From Paraburkholderia sp. NMBU_R16 (lineage in GTDB: Bacteria; Pseudomonadota; Gammaproteobacteria; Burkholderiales; Burkholderiaceae): a DNA stretch of 64,000 bases. The position numbers and the translations under genes are program-made. The DNA is taken from NCBI RefSeq assembly GCF_013282575.1, contig NZ_JAAAYE010000006.1, positions 89,383-153,382 of the forward strand, given 5' to 3'. Under the pieces are notes generated by a model. That model saw only the letters and a list, made by a program, of their open reading frames with translations. It made no database searches and was not told the DNA's origin. Each line of letters starts with the position of its first letter. Position 1 is the stretch's first letter. Of the stretch, positions 18,865 through 27,350 are shown piece after piece.

Positions 18865-19578
18865 TCAAACGCGAAGGTGTTCGAAAATGGATGCAGCTGC
18901 CGCATCGTCGTTCGCGCTGCCCTGATCGATGATGTGCCCTTGCTTGAGCACGACATAGCGATCCGCGACTTTCAATGCGAAAGGCACGTTCTGCTCGATC
19001 AGCAGCAGCGTCGTACCGTGGCGGTTGCGCTCCCAGAGCAGCGCGTCGGCCAGCCGATCGATCACGGACGGCTGCAGGCCCTCCGTGATCTCGTCGAGCA
19101 GGATGATCGACGGCCGCATCATCAGGGCGCGCGCCACGAGCAGCATCTTCTGTTCGCCGCCTGAAAGCGTGCCGGCGTACTGCTTCAAGCGGCTCTTGAA
19201 CACGGGGAAAATCGGCTCGATCTCGGCGAACCGCTCGTCGAACCATGAAGCTTTCACGAGGCCCAGGCGCAGGTTGTCCCGAATCGTGAGATCGGGGAAC
19301 AACGCATGCTCTTGTGGCGCGTAGGCGATCCCGGCCCGGGCGATCTGATGCGGCGGCAGTTGCGTGACGTCGCGACCGTTGACGCGGACCGCACCCGTCT
19401 TTTTCGGCAAATAGCCCATGATGGTCTTGAGCAGCGTGGTCTTGCCCATGCCGTTCTTTCCGACGAGGGCGACCGCTTCGCCGCTCGCGATCGACATCGA
19501 CAGCTTGCGCAGCACAACCGATGCCTTGTAGCCGCTCGTTACGTCGTCGACATGCAATGCGGTTTGAGAACTGGTCAT
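18865..19578 (-). CDS. ABC transporter ATP-binding protein, LivF/UrtE type
   Basis: This 237-residue ATPase of the branched-chain amino acid/urea/amide uptake class carries Walker A VGKNGMGKTT, signature LSGGEQKM and Walker B SIILLDEITEG (Ile in place of the usual Pro after Asp-Glu). It is the partner of the ATPase half of the upstream fusion protein. The start at 19578 overlaps the stop of that gene (ATGA). Frames extending upstream of this start are out-of-frame readings of the fusion gene. Confidence 0.9.
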   Translation of the reverse strand: MTSSQTALHVDDVTSGYKASVVLRKLSMSIASGEAVALVGKNGMGKTTLLKTIMGYLPKKTGAVRVNGRDVTQLPPHQIARAGIAYAPQEHALFPDLTIRDNLRLGLVKASWFDERFAEIEPIFPVFKSRLKQYAGTLSGGEQKMLLVARALMMRPSIILLDEITEGLQPSVIDRLADALLWERNRHGTTLLLIEQNVPFALKVADRYVVLKQGHIIDQGSANDDAAAASIFEHLRV

Positions 19579-21416
19579 GATGACGCCTCTTTTTGAGTAG
19601 CAGCCGTTCCGGCGTAAATCGTTTTGACGAGCTCGGAGTTGACCACCTCTTCGAAACTGCCCTGCATGACGATGCGGCCCTGGTGCAACACTACGATGCG
19701 TGTGGCAACCTCGGCCACGAAATCGAGGTCGTGCTCGACGAGCAGGCAACACAGTCCATATTGGTGAGCGAGAGCTGCCAGCACGCTGCCGATTTGCGTC
19801 CGCTCGGTCTTCGTCAGCCCCGCCGTCGGCTCGTCGAGCAACACGATCTTCGGTTCGAGCGTGAGCACCATCGCCAACTCGAGCGCCTGCTGCTCGCCAT
19901 GCGACAGATCCTTCGCTACGGCGCCGAGCTTGCGATCGAGACCCGTCGTACGCACGACTTCCATCGCGTAGGGCGGCAAACCGAGCGTGTCGGAACGCTT
20001 GAGGAGCGAAGGCCGTTCGATGATCGTGCCCGCGATCCGCAGACACTGCGCGACCGTCAGCGTCTCGAAGATGTTTGCGTTCTGGAACTTGCGCCCCAGC
20101 CCGAAACGCACGCATCGTTCCGGTGGCGCCCCTCGCGTGTCGTTGCCGCACAGTACGACCGTACCGGCGGAGGCTTCGGCGCCATCGCTCATGCAGCGCA
20201 TGAGGGTTGTCTTGCCCGCGCCGTTCGGACCGATCAAACCCACCAGTTCGCCGCCATCGGCAACGAGATCGATGCCTTGCAGTACCTTGAGCGTGCCGAA
20301 ATGCTTGGCCACGCCTGTCATTTGGAATGCCGGGCCTGGCGCCGTCTGCCGGGCTTGCACGCTGACCTTCCGTTCGATCAGCTCCGGTTCGGCACCGGCT
20401 CCAGTGTGCAGGCGCAACGGCTTGAAAAGCAGCGGCACGAGACCGCGCGGCAGCAGGACGATTACCGCCACGAATGCGGCCCCGAGAATCAATTGCCACG
20501 CGAAAGGCATGCTCCCACTCAGATAGGCGGTCCCGACGTTGATCAGAATCGTACCGACCACAGGGCCCCAGAGCGTCCCCCGGCCGCCCAGCGCAACCCA
20601 GATAATCAGTTGCGTGCCGAGGACGAAGCCGGTCAGTTCCGGCGCGACGACACCGCTGAACGAGCCGTAACCGAAGCCCGCGATGCCGGCGATGATGGCG
20701 GCCGCGATCAGCAGGACGATCTTGACGAGGGAGGTGTTGATGCCGAGGTACGAGCAACGCGATTCGTTGTCGCGAATCGCCACCAGCACGCGGCCCCCAT
20801 CGCTGCGCACGAGCATCCATGCCAACAGCGCAATGACGAGCATTCCCGCCCCGGCGATCCAGAACCATGCTTCGAGCGGCAACTCGAACGTGTCGAATCC
20901 GGTGAGACCCGAGCTCGACCCCGTCCATTCCCCGCCCGACAACAGCAGCTGGCTCATCACGATCGGCAGCACGAGCGACATGACCGTTGCAAAGAACGGC
21001 GAAGCGCCGCGATAGAACGACAACCATCCGACCAGTGCCGCAACCGCGGCCGACACGGCGATCGCCGCGCCGATGGCGAGCGCCACATAGCCTAACGAGA
21101 AGCCGCCATGCGTAAAGACGAGGCCTGCCGCGTAGGCGCCGATGCCGAAATACGCCGATTGTCCAAACGTCAGATAACCGGTGTAACCCCAAAGCACGTC
21201 GACCGTAATGGCGACGATGGAAAAGAAAAACGCCTGGACGAGCACGTTCATCAGATAGGTGCCGAACACGAACGGCCCGGCCACCAGCAACACCAGGGTG
21301 AGTACGACGAGAACCGGCAACGCGCGGGCCTGCGTCGCGCGCCGCTTGCGGCGCTCGTCGTCGTGCTGCGTCGCTTGCCGGCCGACGTTGCCCGCCGATA
21401 GATCGACTTTAGCCAT
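19575..21416 (-). CDS. LivM-LivG fusion: ABC permease plus ATPase
   Basis: This 613-residue protein joins two normally separate subunits. Residues ~30-345 are a LivM/UrtC-type permease with about ten hydrophobic segments and the family loop GYTGYLTFGQSAYFGIGAYAAG. After a linker, residues ~370-613 form a LivG/UrtD-type ATPase with Walker A GPNGAGKTT, signature LSHGEQQ and Walker B IVLLDEPTAGL. Fusion of this pair is known in some transporters of the family. It overlaps the upstream permease gene by eight bases and the downstream ATPase gene by four, so the transporter is one coupled unit. Confidence 0.92.
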   Translation of the reverse strand: MAKVDLSAGNVGRQATQHDDERRKRRATQARALPVLVVLTLVLLVAGPFVFGTYLMNVLVQAFFFSIVAITVDVLWGYTGYLTFGQSAYFGIGAYAAGLVFTHGGFSLGYVALAIGAAIAVSAAVAALVGWLSFYRGASPFFATVMSLVLPIVMSQLLLSGGEWTGSSSGLTGFDTFELPLEAWFWIAGAGMLVIALLAWMLVRSDGGRVLVAIRDNESRCSYLGINTSLVKIVLLIAAAIIAGIAGFGYGSFSGVVAPELTGFVLGTQLIIWVALGGRGTLWGPVVGTILINVGTAYLSGSMPFAWQLILGAAFVAVIVLLPRGLVPLLFKPLRLHTGAGAEPELIERKVSVQARQTAPGPAFQMTGVAKHFGTLKVLQGIDLVADGGELVGLIGPNGAGKTTLMRCMSDGAEASAGTVVLCGNDTRGAPPERCVRFGLGRKFQNANIFETLTVAQCLRIAGTIIERPSLLKRSDTLGLPPYAMEVVRTTGLDRKLGAVAKDLSHGEQQALELAMVLTLEPKIVLLDEPTAGLTKTERTQIGSVLAALAHQYGLCCLLVEHDLDFVAEVATRIVVLHQGRIVMQGSFEEVVNSELVKTIYAGTAATQKEASS

Positions 21417-22260
21417 GAGAAAACCCCTTCGGACGGATACGCAGCGTCAGCGCGGCCAGCACGGCGATGGTCAAGCCGCCCAGCACCGGGCTCACGAACG
21501 TGCTGACCAGTACCTGGCACGCCCCGAACACCAGGCAGGTGACAAGCAGGCTGATCATCGAGTAGCCGGCCACCATGACCAGCATGAATGCGCTGACGAG
21601 CCACGGCAGCCCCATGTTCGGATCGACGCTCGACAGCGGCGTGATCAACATGCCGGCGAGCGTTCCGAGCGCCGAGCCAAGGCTGAACGTGATGAAGCGA
21701 ATGCGGCCCGAATGGATGCCGAGACCCCGCGCGAGATCTTCGTTCATGATGACGGCGCGCGTCTTTACGCCAAAGCGTGTGCCGGACAACAGCGCGATCA
21801 GCAGTGCACAGATGGCCAGCGCGATAGGGATGAGCAGCAGTCGATAGGCCGAGTACTCGGTACCCGCTATCGAGAACGTGCCCTTCATCGGCGTCTCGAC
21901 GAACTGCACACCGCGGCCGAAGGCCATCACGATGAGCTGCCAGATGACGATGCCGAGCCCCCATGTGGCCAGAATGGCATCGAGAGGCCGCTTGTAGAGC
22001 GGCCGCACGATGACTTGCTCGACGAGCATGCCGACGGCTATGCCCACCACGATGGCGAGCGGCACGCCCATCCAGGGATCGAGCTTGAGCTGCGTGACGA
22101 CGAAACTCGCGTAGGCGCCCATGGTGAGAAGCGCACCGTGAGCGAAATTGACGATCTGCATCACGCCGAAAATCACCATCAACCCGGTGGTCACGATGAA
22201 CAGCACCGCCGCGGTCGTGAGAATGTCCAATGTCAAAACCATTTGCGTCTCCGAATACAT
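21409..22260 (-). CDS. ABC transporter permease, LivH/UrtB type
   Basis: The 283-residue inner-membrane permease has about eight hydrophobic helices and the family signature MQIVNFAHGALLTMGAYASFV. GVKTRAVIMNEDLARGLGI is the LivH cytoplasmic loop where usual members read RAxxxNxxxAxxxGI. Start 22260 (MYSETQMV) has GGGGAGG upstream, and ATG 22242 with GGAG seven bases before it is an alternative. It lies between the binding protein and the permease-ATPase fusion. Confidence 0.91.
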   Translation of the reverse strand: MYSETQMVLTLDILTTAAVLFIVTTGLMVIFGVMQIVNFAHGALLTMGAYASFVVTQLKLDPWMGVPLAIVVGIAVGMLVEQVIVRPLYKRPLDAILATWGLGIVIWQLIVMAFGRGVQFVETPMKGTFSIAGTEYSAYRLLLIPIALAICALLIALLSGTRFGVKTRAVIMNEDLARGLGIHSGRIRFITFSLGSALGTLAGMLITPLSSVDPNMGLPWLVSAFMLVMVAGYSMISLLVTCLVFGACQVLVSTFVSPVLGGLTIAVLAALTLRIRPKGFSHG

Positions 22261-22327
22261 CCGCCGCCGGCCCTCCCCGGTCGCAGGCCGGCTGGCGTTT
22301 GCGTTCCTTGCTTCGTTTTCGACCAGC

Positions 22328-23497
22328 CTACTTGAGCTTCGGGCATTGATCGCCCGGATCCACGTCGCTGAAGGTTTGCAGAATCTTCACCGAGCCGTCG
22401 GTCTGAATCTGCCCGAGCTGCATCGCAAGCGGCGTATGCCGGCTCTTGTCCATCGATACGCGCTGGCGCGGCCCTTCGAACGACACTTCGCCGAGTGCCT
22501 TGACGACCTTGTCGGGATCGGTCGAGCCGGCCTTTTCGACGGCGGCCTTATAGAGGAAGAACGCCTCATACTGCGGCTCGGACAGTTCGTTCGGGGTCTT
22601 CATTTCGCCGCCGAACTTCTTTTTCATGCCGTCGAGGAAGCTCCGATTCTGCTTCGTCGGAATGCTGGTCAGATACGAACCCGACATGTACATCCCCGAG
22701 GCTACGTCGCCCATGGCCTTGGCCGTACCTTCGTCGATGGCCAGATTGCCGTACGGCATGGTGAGCCCGGTCGCCTTGAACTGCTTGGCCAGCGCGACGT
22801 TCGGCGCGCCGCCGGCCGTCGCGCTGATCAGCGCGTCAGGATGCGCCGCGCGGATCTTCGAGAGGATCGGCGTCCAGTCCGTGCCATCGATCGGCAGATA
22901 CTCCTGACCGACGACCTTGCCGCCATGCGCGGCGATGTACTTCGCCGTGAAATCGAGCATGCCTCGGCCGAATGCATAGTCGTTGCCGACCAGATAGAAC
23001 GTCTTCGCGCCCTTGCTCTTCATGAAGTAATCGACCACCGGGGCGACCTGCTGGTCCGGCACCCAGCCGTTGACGTACATCCAGCGATTGCACGAGCGGC
23101 CTTCATAGAACGACGTATAGATGAACGGCTTCTTGCCCCGCGCCACGATCGGCAGTGCCGCGTTGCGCGCGGCGCTCGTTTCCATCGAAATGATCGCGTC
23201 GACGTTGTCCTTGAACACGAGCTTGTCGTAGGCCTTTTGCGCACCGACCGCGTCGGACGCATCGTCGGCGATGTCGAGCTCGACCTTGCGACCGAGGATA
23301 CCGCCGGCCGCGTTGATTTCATCGACGGCCAGCTGCGACGACTGGACGACGGCCGGCGCCACGACACTGTTGGCTCCCGATAACCCGACCGCGACGCCGA
23401 TCTTGATCGGGGCGGCACCGAACGCGCTCGAGCACGCGCACACGCCGGCAATCACCGCGCTCGCGGCGGCAAAAAATCTGATCTTGTAGGGCTCCAT
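22328..23497 (-). CDS. ABC transporter substrate-binding protein, UrtA/AmiC class
   Basis: This 389-residue exported binding protein has a signal peptide (IRFFAAASAVIAGVCACSSAFGA), mature part from about residue 28, and type I fold (IKIGVAVGLSGANSV, DEINAAGGILGRKVEL). It captures the substrate for the downstream permeases. Its relatedness to AmiC in this operon (both branched-chain/urea/amide class) suggests a shared amide-type ligand. AAAGGAAAG precedes the start. The name of the ligand cannot be read from the sequence. Confidence 0.9.
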   Translation of the reverse strand: MEPYKIRFFAAASAVIAGVCACSSAFGAAPIKIGVAVGLSGANSVVAPAVVQSSQLAVDEINAAGGILGRKVELDIADDASDAVGAQKAYDKLVFKDNVDAIISMETSAARNAALPIVARGKKPFIYTSFYEGRSCNRWMYVNGWVPDQQVAPVVDYFMKSKGAKTFYLVGNDYAFGRGMLDFTAKYIAAHGGKVVGQEYLPIDGTDWTPILSKIRAAHPDALISATAGGAPNVALAKQFKATGLTMPYGNLAIDEGTAKAMGDVASGMYMSGSYLTSIPTKQNRSFLDGMKKKFGGEMKTPNELSEPQYEAFFLYKAAVEKAGSTDPDKVVKALGEVSFEGPRQRVSMDKSRHTPLAMQLGQIQTDGSVKILQTFSDVDPGDQCPKLK

Positions 23498-23556
23498 GGA
23501 CTTTCCTTTCGTAGTAGTGGGTTGCGGGAAACATGCAGGTGTGGGCATACATACCG

Positions 23557-24447
23557 TCAGACGTCGGACGCGGGCCAGCCCGTGCCCAGCATCGGGTCGT
23601 ACACGTCCGCGCGACGATCGCGCATGACGTGGTTGAATTCGTTGAGCGTGCGTTGCGCGCGCGTGCGCGCCAGATCGATCGTGGCATAGAGCAGCTCCTC
23701 GCTCTCGCGGCTCGCGGGCCCCGCAAGCGGCCATCCGTCGCCGCCTACGATGACACTCTGACCGATGAACGGCTGACCGCGCTCCGTTCCGACTCGGTTC
23801 GCACAAGCGATCGTCAGCCCGTTGCAGTGCGCGGCGGCCATCGTGAGCGTGGTCGCCATCGCGGGACGATCGGCGGGCTGCGAGGGCATCGGCACCCAGT
23901 TCGTCGGCACGCAGACGATATCGGCACCTTGCATGGCCGCGAGGCGATAAGTCTCGGGAAACCAGCCGTCGTAGCAGATCGCGATGGCGAGACGTCCAAG
24001 CGGCGTATCGAAGACCGGTACACCGTAATCGCCGGGCTCGAAAAAACGCTTCTCGTTGTTCCACAGATGCAGCTTGCGATAAACGCCGATATGCCCGGCA
24101 GGGCCGGTCAGCAGCGCCGAGTTGTAGAGATGTCCGCCCTCGCGCTCCGCGATACCCCCGACGATATGCACGCCGAGCCGCCGCGCCGCTTCGCCGAAGG
24201 CACGCGCGGTTTCACCATCGGGCAATGTTTCGGCCAATGACATCGCTTCGTCGCGGTCGGCGAAAACATAGCCGCTATTGCTGAGCTCGGGCAACACGAT
24301 CAGCGCCGCGCCCTGCTCAGCGGCCGTCTCGATGTATCGAACCGCGCGTGTCACGTTATCGTGCTTCGCTCCGACATGAGGCTCCATCTGCACGCATGCA
24401 ATGACGACGCCTTCCATCTCGGGTGCTGCGGAGTTTTCCTGCGACAT
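23557..24447 (-). CDS. Nitrilase-superfamily carbon-nitrogen hydrolase (amidase)
   Basis: This 296-residue hydrolase has the Glu-Lys-Cys triad of the superfamily: Glu in VLPELSNSGYVF, Lys in GVYRKLHLWNNEKRFFEPG, Cys in AIAICYDGWFPETYRLAA. It is the first gene of the amide operon, where Pseudomonas has amiE, but it is shorter than AmiE (346 residues) and its motifs look more like aliphatic or carbamoyl amidases of the ~290-residue class. Start 24447 is used because the region upstream of it holds the terminator hairpin and leader; the frame continuing to 24531 would have to read through them. Confidence 0.88.
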   Translation of the reverse strand: MSQENSAAPEMEGVVIACVQMEPHVGAKHDNVTRAVRYIETAAEQGAALIVLPELSNSGYVFADRDEAMSLAETLPDGETARAFGEAARRLGVHIVGGIAEREGGHLYNSALLTGPAGHIGVYRKLHLWNNEKRFFEPGDYGVPVFDTPLGRLAIAICYDGWFPETYRLAAMQGADIVCVPTNWVPMPSQPADRPAMATTLTMAAAHCNGLTIACANRVGTERGQPFIGQSVIVGGDGWPLAGPASRESEELLYATIDLARTRAQRTLNEFNHVMRDRRADVYDPMLGTGWPASDV

Positions 24448-24459
24448 CGTTTTTCGTCT

Positions 24460-24508
24460 CCAAAAGCAAAAAGCCCCCGAACCAGCGTTGGACGCAAGTT
24501 CGGGGGCT
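24460..24508 (-). terminator. Leader rho-independent terminator of the amide operon
   Basis: On the minus strand, AGCCCCCGAAC (24508-24498) pairs over 11 bp with GTTCGGGGGCT (24482-24472). The 15-base loop contains its own GCGT/ACGC mini-stem. TTTTTGCTTTTG follows immediately. It lies between the promoter and the first gene, so it must be bypassed for expression. It is the expected target of AmiR-type antitermination. Confidence 0.85.
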
Positions 24509-24546
24509 ACGTAGCCTTCCATCTGTAGCACGGCAACGTTGCCGTG
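24505..24546 (-). promoter_or_regulatory. Putative ANTAR-protein target: two small hairpins
   Basis: Hairpin 1 is the 18-base palindrome CACGGCAACGTTGCCGTG (24529-24546). As RNA it forms a 6-bp stem with hexaloop AACGUU, fitting the ANTAR-target rule of A at loop position 1 and G at position 4. Twelve bases on, GGCTACGTAGCC (24505-24516) can form a 3-bp stem with hexaloop UACGUA, which keeps G4 but not A1. The 3' arm of hairpin 2 overlaps the 5' arm of the terminator, so the two structures should exclude each other. Confidence 0.7.
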
Positions 24547-24582
24547 GAATCGTCATGGACACATGGCGATTCGATGTGGGCC

Positions 24583-24611
24583 AATTTATGAATTCAATTT
24601 GTCGCTGTCAA
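24583..24611 (-). promoter_or_regulatory. Sigma-70-type promoter of the amide operon
   Basis: On the minus strand a perfect -35 TTGACA (24611-24606) is followed after 17 bases by TAAATT (24588-24583). Transcription would start near 24576, about 30 bases before ANTAR hairpin 1 and ~130 bases before the hydrolase start codon. Confidence 0.7.
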
Positions 24612-24719
24612 GCGTTTTGAGTATTTCTAGGGGTAAGCCCTGCGTTGGCCCGATGCAGAGGCTCACCGTTCATTCACCGTCCATAACGTTCATGGCAGGC
24701 AGCGACTCGCATCGATCCA

Positions 24720-27200
24720 TCAAGCGCCATAAAGCTCCATCATCTTGTATGGCGAGTTCGGTGGCAGGGATCCGCCGCGTCGCATGGCCATCTCTTGCAC
24801 GCCGTTGATCGCGTTTGCAATCGCGCCCGGGACAAAGCCGCCCTCAGCACTCGTTTCTTCATTGATGCAAATGAGTCCGTCCGATGGCTGCCGAAGCGAA
24901 GCATTGAAGAGCCGCCTCGTATTGCTCAGGTCCCCTGGCGCATCCATCTTGAATGCGCCGTGAAAAGGATGCTCCGCGCTCCAATTGGTGTATTTGACGG
25001 TGCCCTGATACTGGGCAGCCAGCTTCGCCAGGTTCGCCAGTTCTTGACGCGCGGGGTCGTCCGAGTTCTCCGATGCCAGGTTGTTCAGATCTCGGATAAA
25101 CAATTGGACCTGTTCCTCGCCAGTCATCGCCGATACCTTCGGCGTGTTGTCGCCCAGGGTATAGCTGACATACAGGACCGCGCCACCGTTGCCATCCGGC
25201 ACCAGATATGTTTGCTGGAACCGTCTGCTTGCCTGGATGTTACCCGGGAGCGGACCCGCCGCCTCCATCGCTTCCCTGGGAATTGCGATGGCAAGCTTGG
25301 TGGCGCCGACGATGTTCGCTTGCTCCATGGCAACGCCGATCTCGTCGGGCATCACACGTTCCGAATCCACTTGTGGACCCGTGAGACCCATGTGGGCAGC
25401 TTCGGCTGGACTGCCGGTGAAGAACACCTCGTCGAACTCTTCGGTCGTCGTTTCCCCATTGAGCTTATTGACCGTGCTCACGTAGTACACGCCGTCCTTC
25501 TTCTTGATCTCGGTGACCTCGGTATTAAGGTGAATGGCACCCTGTGCGGTAAGCGATTGCCCGCCCGCCTCGTCCGCAACCATGCTGTGAAACGGTGCAT
25601 CCGCTCCGCCGACCAGGCCCTCGTGATCCACAAGACGTTCGTCGATGATGAACCTGAACTCTTCGAGAAACGACGTCGTGAAATACCCTTTATATCCACC
25701 TACACCGATACCCACAGTGCCGAAGATCAGCCAATCCCTCTCGCTCCATTCGATTCCCTGTGCCGCCAGGAGATGCTCGAGACCGGCACGGAAACTATAG
25801 CCATCGAAGTTCCTGGTGACATCGTCGCAAAGTTCATAGAACAGGGCTGTATTGCCCGCATCACGGGCTGCCATGATCGGCTCGGTAAGCGATTTCATGG
25901 CAGCATTCGCCTGATCGAAGACCTTTTTCAATTCGGGATTCGCGACTTCCTGACCGGGCTCGGTCTTGTAGACCTCATTGCCGATGATGTATGTCGTCGA
26001 TACCGTGTTCGGATTCGGGAACGGCGTGAATGTGTGTCCGAAGCGCGCAGCCAGCGTCCGGTGGAGATTTGTCGGAGAGAAGCGCATCGCCCCAGGGTGA
26101 AAGACCGCGGTAGTGCCGTCCGCATGCGTCCATTTGTCCGTGGCCATCCGCCCGCCGATCCCGCCAGCCTGCTCGAAAATCTTGGGCTTCACGCCCATAC
26201 GGTGCAGCAGATATCCCGCCGTGATGCCGGCCGGTCCACCACCGACGATACCCACCCTCGTTTTCTTCGCCTCGTCGGGATGCAGCGTCGCGACGCGAAA
26301 ATCGGTGGCCTCCAGAAAGCCCGCGTAGTCATATCCATGATGCTCAGGCTGGGTCATACGCAGACCGGCGAAGCGCTCCTTGAGCAGCGTTTTGAGCGCA
26401 TTGTCGTCCCCCGCCGCCTTGAACGGCATCATGAGCTTGCGCTGCGCTGCCTCGCTACACACGTTGAAAAGACGCCCGGCGCGTTGCTGATCCAAGTTGA
26501 CGACCGTGTGCTCGAGCCAGTCGCGAACCGGCGTGCGAGCCTCCTCGGACGTCGCGGGCTGGGTCGTGTCACCGAGCAAATGAGGTTGTCGCGTTCCAAG
26601 CGACTCGATCACGTAGCTCTGCTCGGCCTCCGACAAGCAATGCCAGTGAAGCGTAATCTCACGATGCAACTGTTGTCGTTTCTTGCCCGGTTCCGTGTCG
26701 TCCAGCTTGCGCAGATTCTGTATGACCGCGGGTGCGAGTTCAGCGCGCTCGCGCGGCCATTTGCCTGCCGGAGTACGCAAATAGCAGCCAACGGTTTGCG
26801 GATTGAGCGGCGGCAGCGGGCGGCCGCCCTCGGCCGACAGTGCCTCGTACCCACTCCACGGCGGCGGTGCCGAGCCCGCCGAAGCCTGGGTCGACGCAGC
26901 GCGGTCCGTGCGCTCGATCCCGCGGAGAAATGATTTCGTATCGATTCTGGCCGACGGCCACGCGGACCCCGCTTGCTGTGCTTTTGCCGTCGCGCTGAGC
27001 GTCTCGCCCGGAAGCGGTTGACGCAAGCGTGAGGTGGCGCCAGGCGCGGCCGGGCTAACGGCCGTGCGGCGCGCCTGTGGACCGCCCGACGCGCGCGAAG
27101 TTGCGGTTGGCGTAATCCTCTCGCCGGACGGAGCCTCGGCCTGCGGCGCCGCCGCAGGGGGCGTTGAATTGATACCTGGCGTCGAACGGATAGTGCTCAT
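24720..27200 (-). CDS. IaaM-like flavin monooxygenase/amine oxidase with effector-like N-terminus
   Basis: The protein has 826 residues. Residues 1-120 are Ala/Ser/Pro/Thr-rich and apparently disordered. About 130-300 is a charged helical region. From ~312 there is an FAD amine-oxidase domain: RVGIVGGGPAGITAGYLL, then FEQAGGIGGRM, and C-terminal GGFVPGAIANAING. Internal motifs match tryptophan 2-monooxygenase (IaaM) in order: GAMRFSP, PFPNPNTV and VGIGVGGY followed by SFLEEFRFII. IaaM converts tryptophan to indole-3-acetamide for auxin synthesis; the substrate here is not proven. The long disordered leader is absent from ordinary IaaM. An hrpII box lies upstream. Confidence 0.82.
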   Translation of the reverse strand: MSTIRSTPGINSTPPAAAPQAEAPSGERITPTATSRASGGPQARRTAVSPAAPGATSRLRQPLPGETLSATAKAQQAGSAWPSARIDTKSFLRGIERTDRAASTQASAGSAPPPWSGYEALSAEGGRPLPPLNPQTVGCYLRTPAGKWPRERAELAPAVIQNLRKLDDTEPGKKRQQLHREITLHWHCLSEAEQSYVIESLGTRQPHLLGDTTQPATSEEARTPVRDWLEHTVVNLDQQRAGRLFNVCSEAAQRKLMMPFKAAGDDNALKTLLKERFAGLRMTQPEHHGYDYAGFLEATDFRVATLHPDEAKKTRVGIVGGGPAGITAGYLLHRMGVKPKIFEQAGGIGGRMATDKWTHADGTTAVFHPGAMRFSPTNLHRTLAARFGHTFTPFPNPNTVSTTYIIGNEVYKTEPGQEVANPELKKVFDQANAAMKSLTEPIMAARDAGNTALFYELCDDVTRNFDGYSFRAGLEHLLAAQGIEWSERDWLIFGTVGIGVGGYKGYFTTSFLEEFRFIIDERLVDHEGLVGGADAPFHSMVADEAGGQSLTAQGAIHLNTEVTEIKKKDGVYYVSTVNKLNGETTTEEFDEVFFTGSPAEAAHMGLTGPQVDSERVMPDEIGVAMEQANIVGATKLAIAIPREAMEAAGPLPGNIQASRRFQQTYLVPDGNGGAVLYVSYTLGDNTPKVSAMTGEEQVQLFIRDLNNLASENSDDPARQELANLAKLAAQYQGTVKYTNWSAEHPFHGAFKMDAPGDLSNTRRLFNASLRQPSDGLICINEETSAEGGFVPGAIANAINGVQEMAMRRGGSLPPNSPYKMMELYGA

Positions 27201-27326
27201 TTTGGTCTACTCCTGGTTTGGGTTAATTGGCGCGCCATGACGCCGCAATCTCGCGGACATCGACAACGAATCTTTATGCGGTACGCATATCAAACCAGAA
27301 CCGGGAGCCCAGAATCGATTACAGTC

Positions 27327-27350
27327 CGAATATTCAACCAGAAACACGAA
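27327..27350 (-). promoter_or_regulatory. hrpII box upstream of the IaaM-like gene
   Basis: On the minus strand TTCG occurs at 27350-27347 and at 27330-27327 with 16 bases between. About 32 bases downstream TTTGAT is only a partial match to TANNNT. The box is ~127 bases before the start codon at 27200. Confidence 0.55.

Noticed and set aside
19593..23383. Plus-strand ORFs of 500, 358 and 411 residues across the ABC transporter genes
   Set aside because: Antisense to clear permease, ATPase and binding-protein genes; no motifs.
24448..24531. N-terminal extension of the nitrilase-family gene
   Set aside because: It would translate through the leader terminator; the ATG at 24447 gives a normal family length.
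24795..26933. 712-residue plus-strand ORF
   Set aside because: Antisense to the FAD-oxidase domain, whose motifs are clear.
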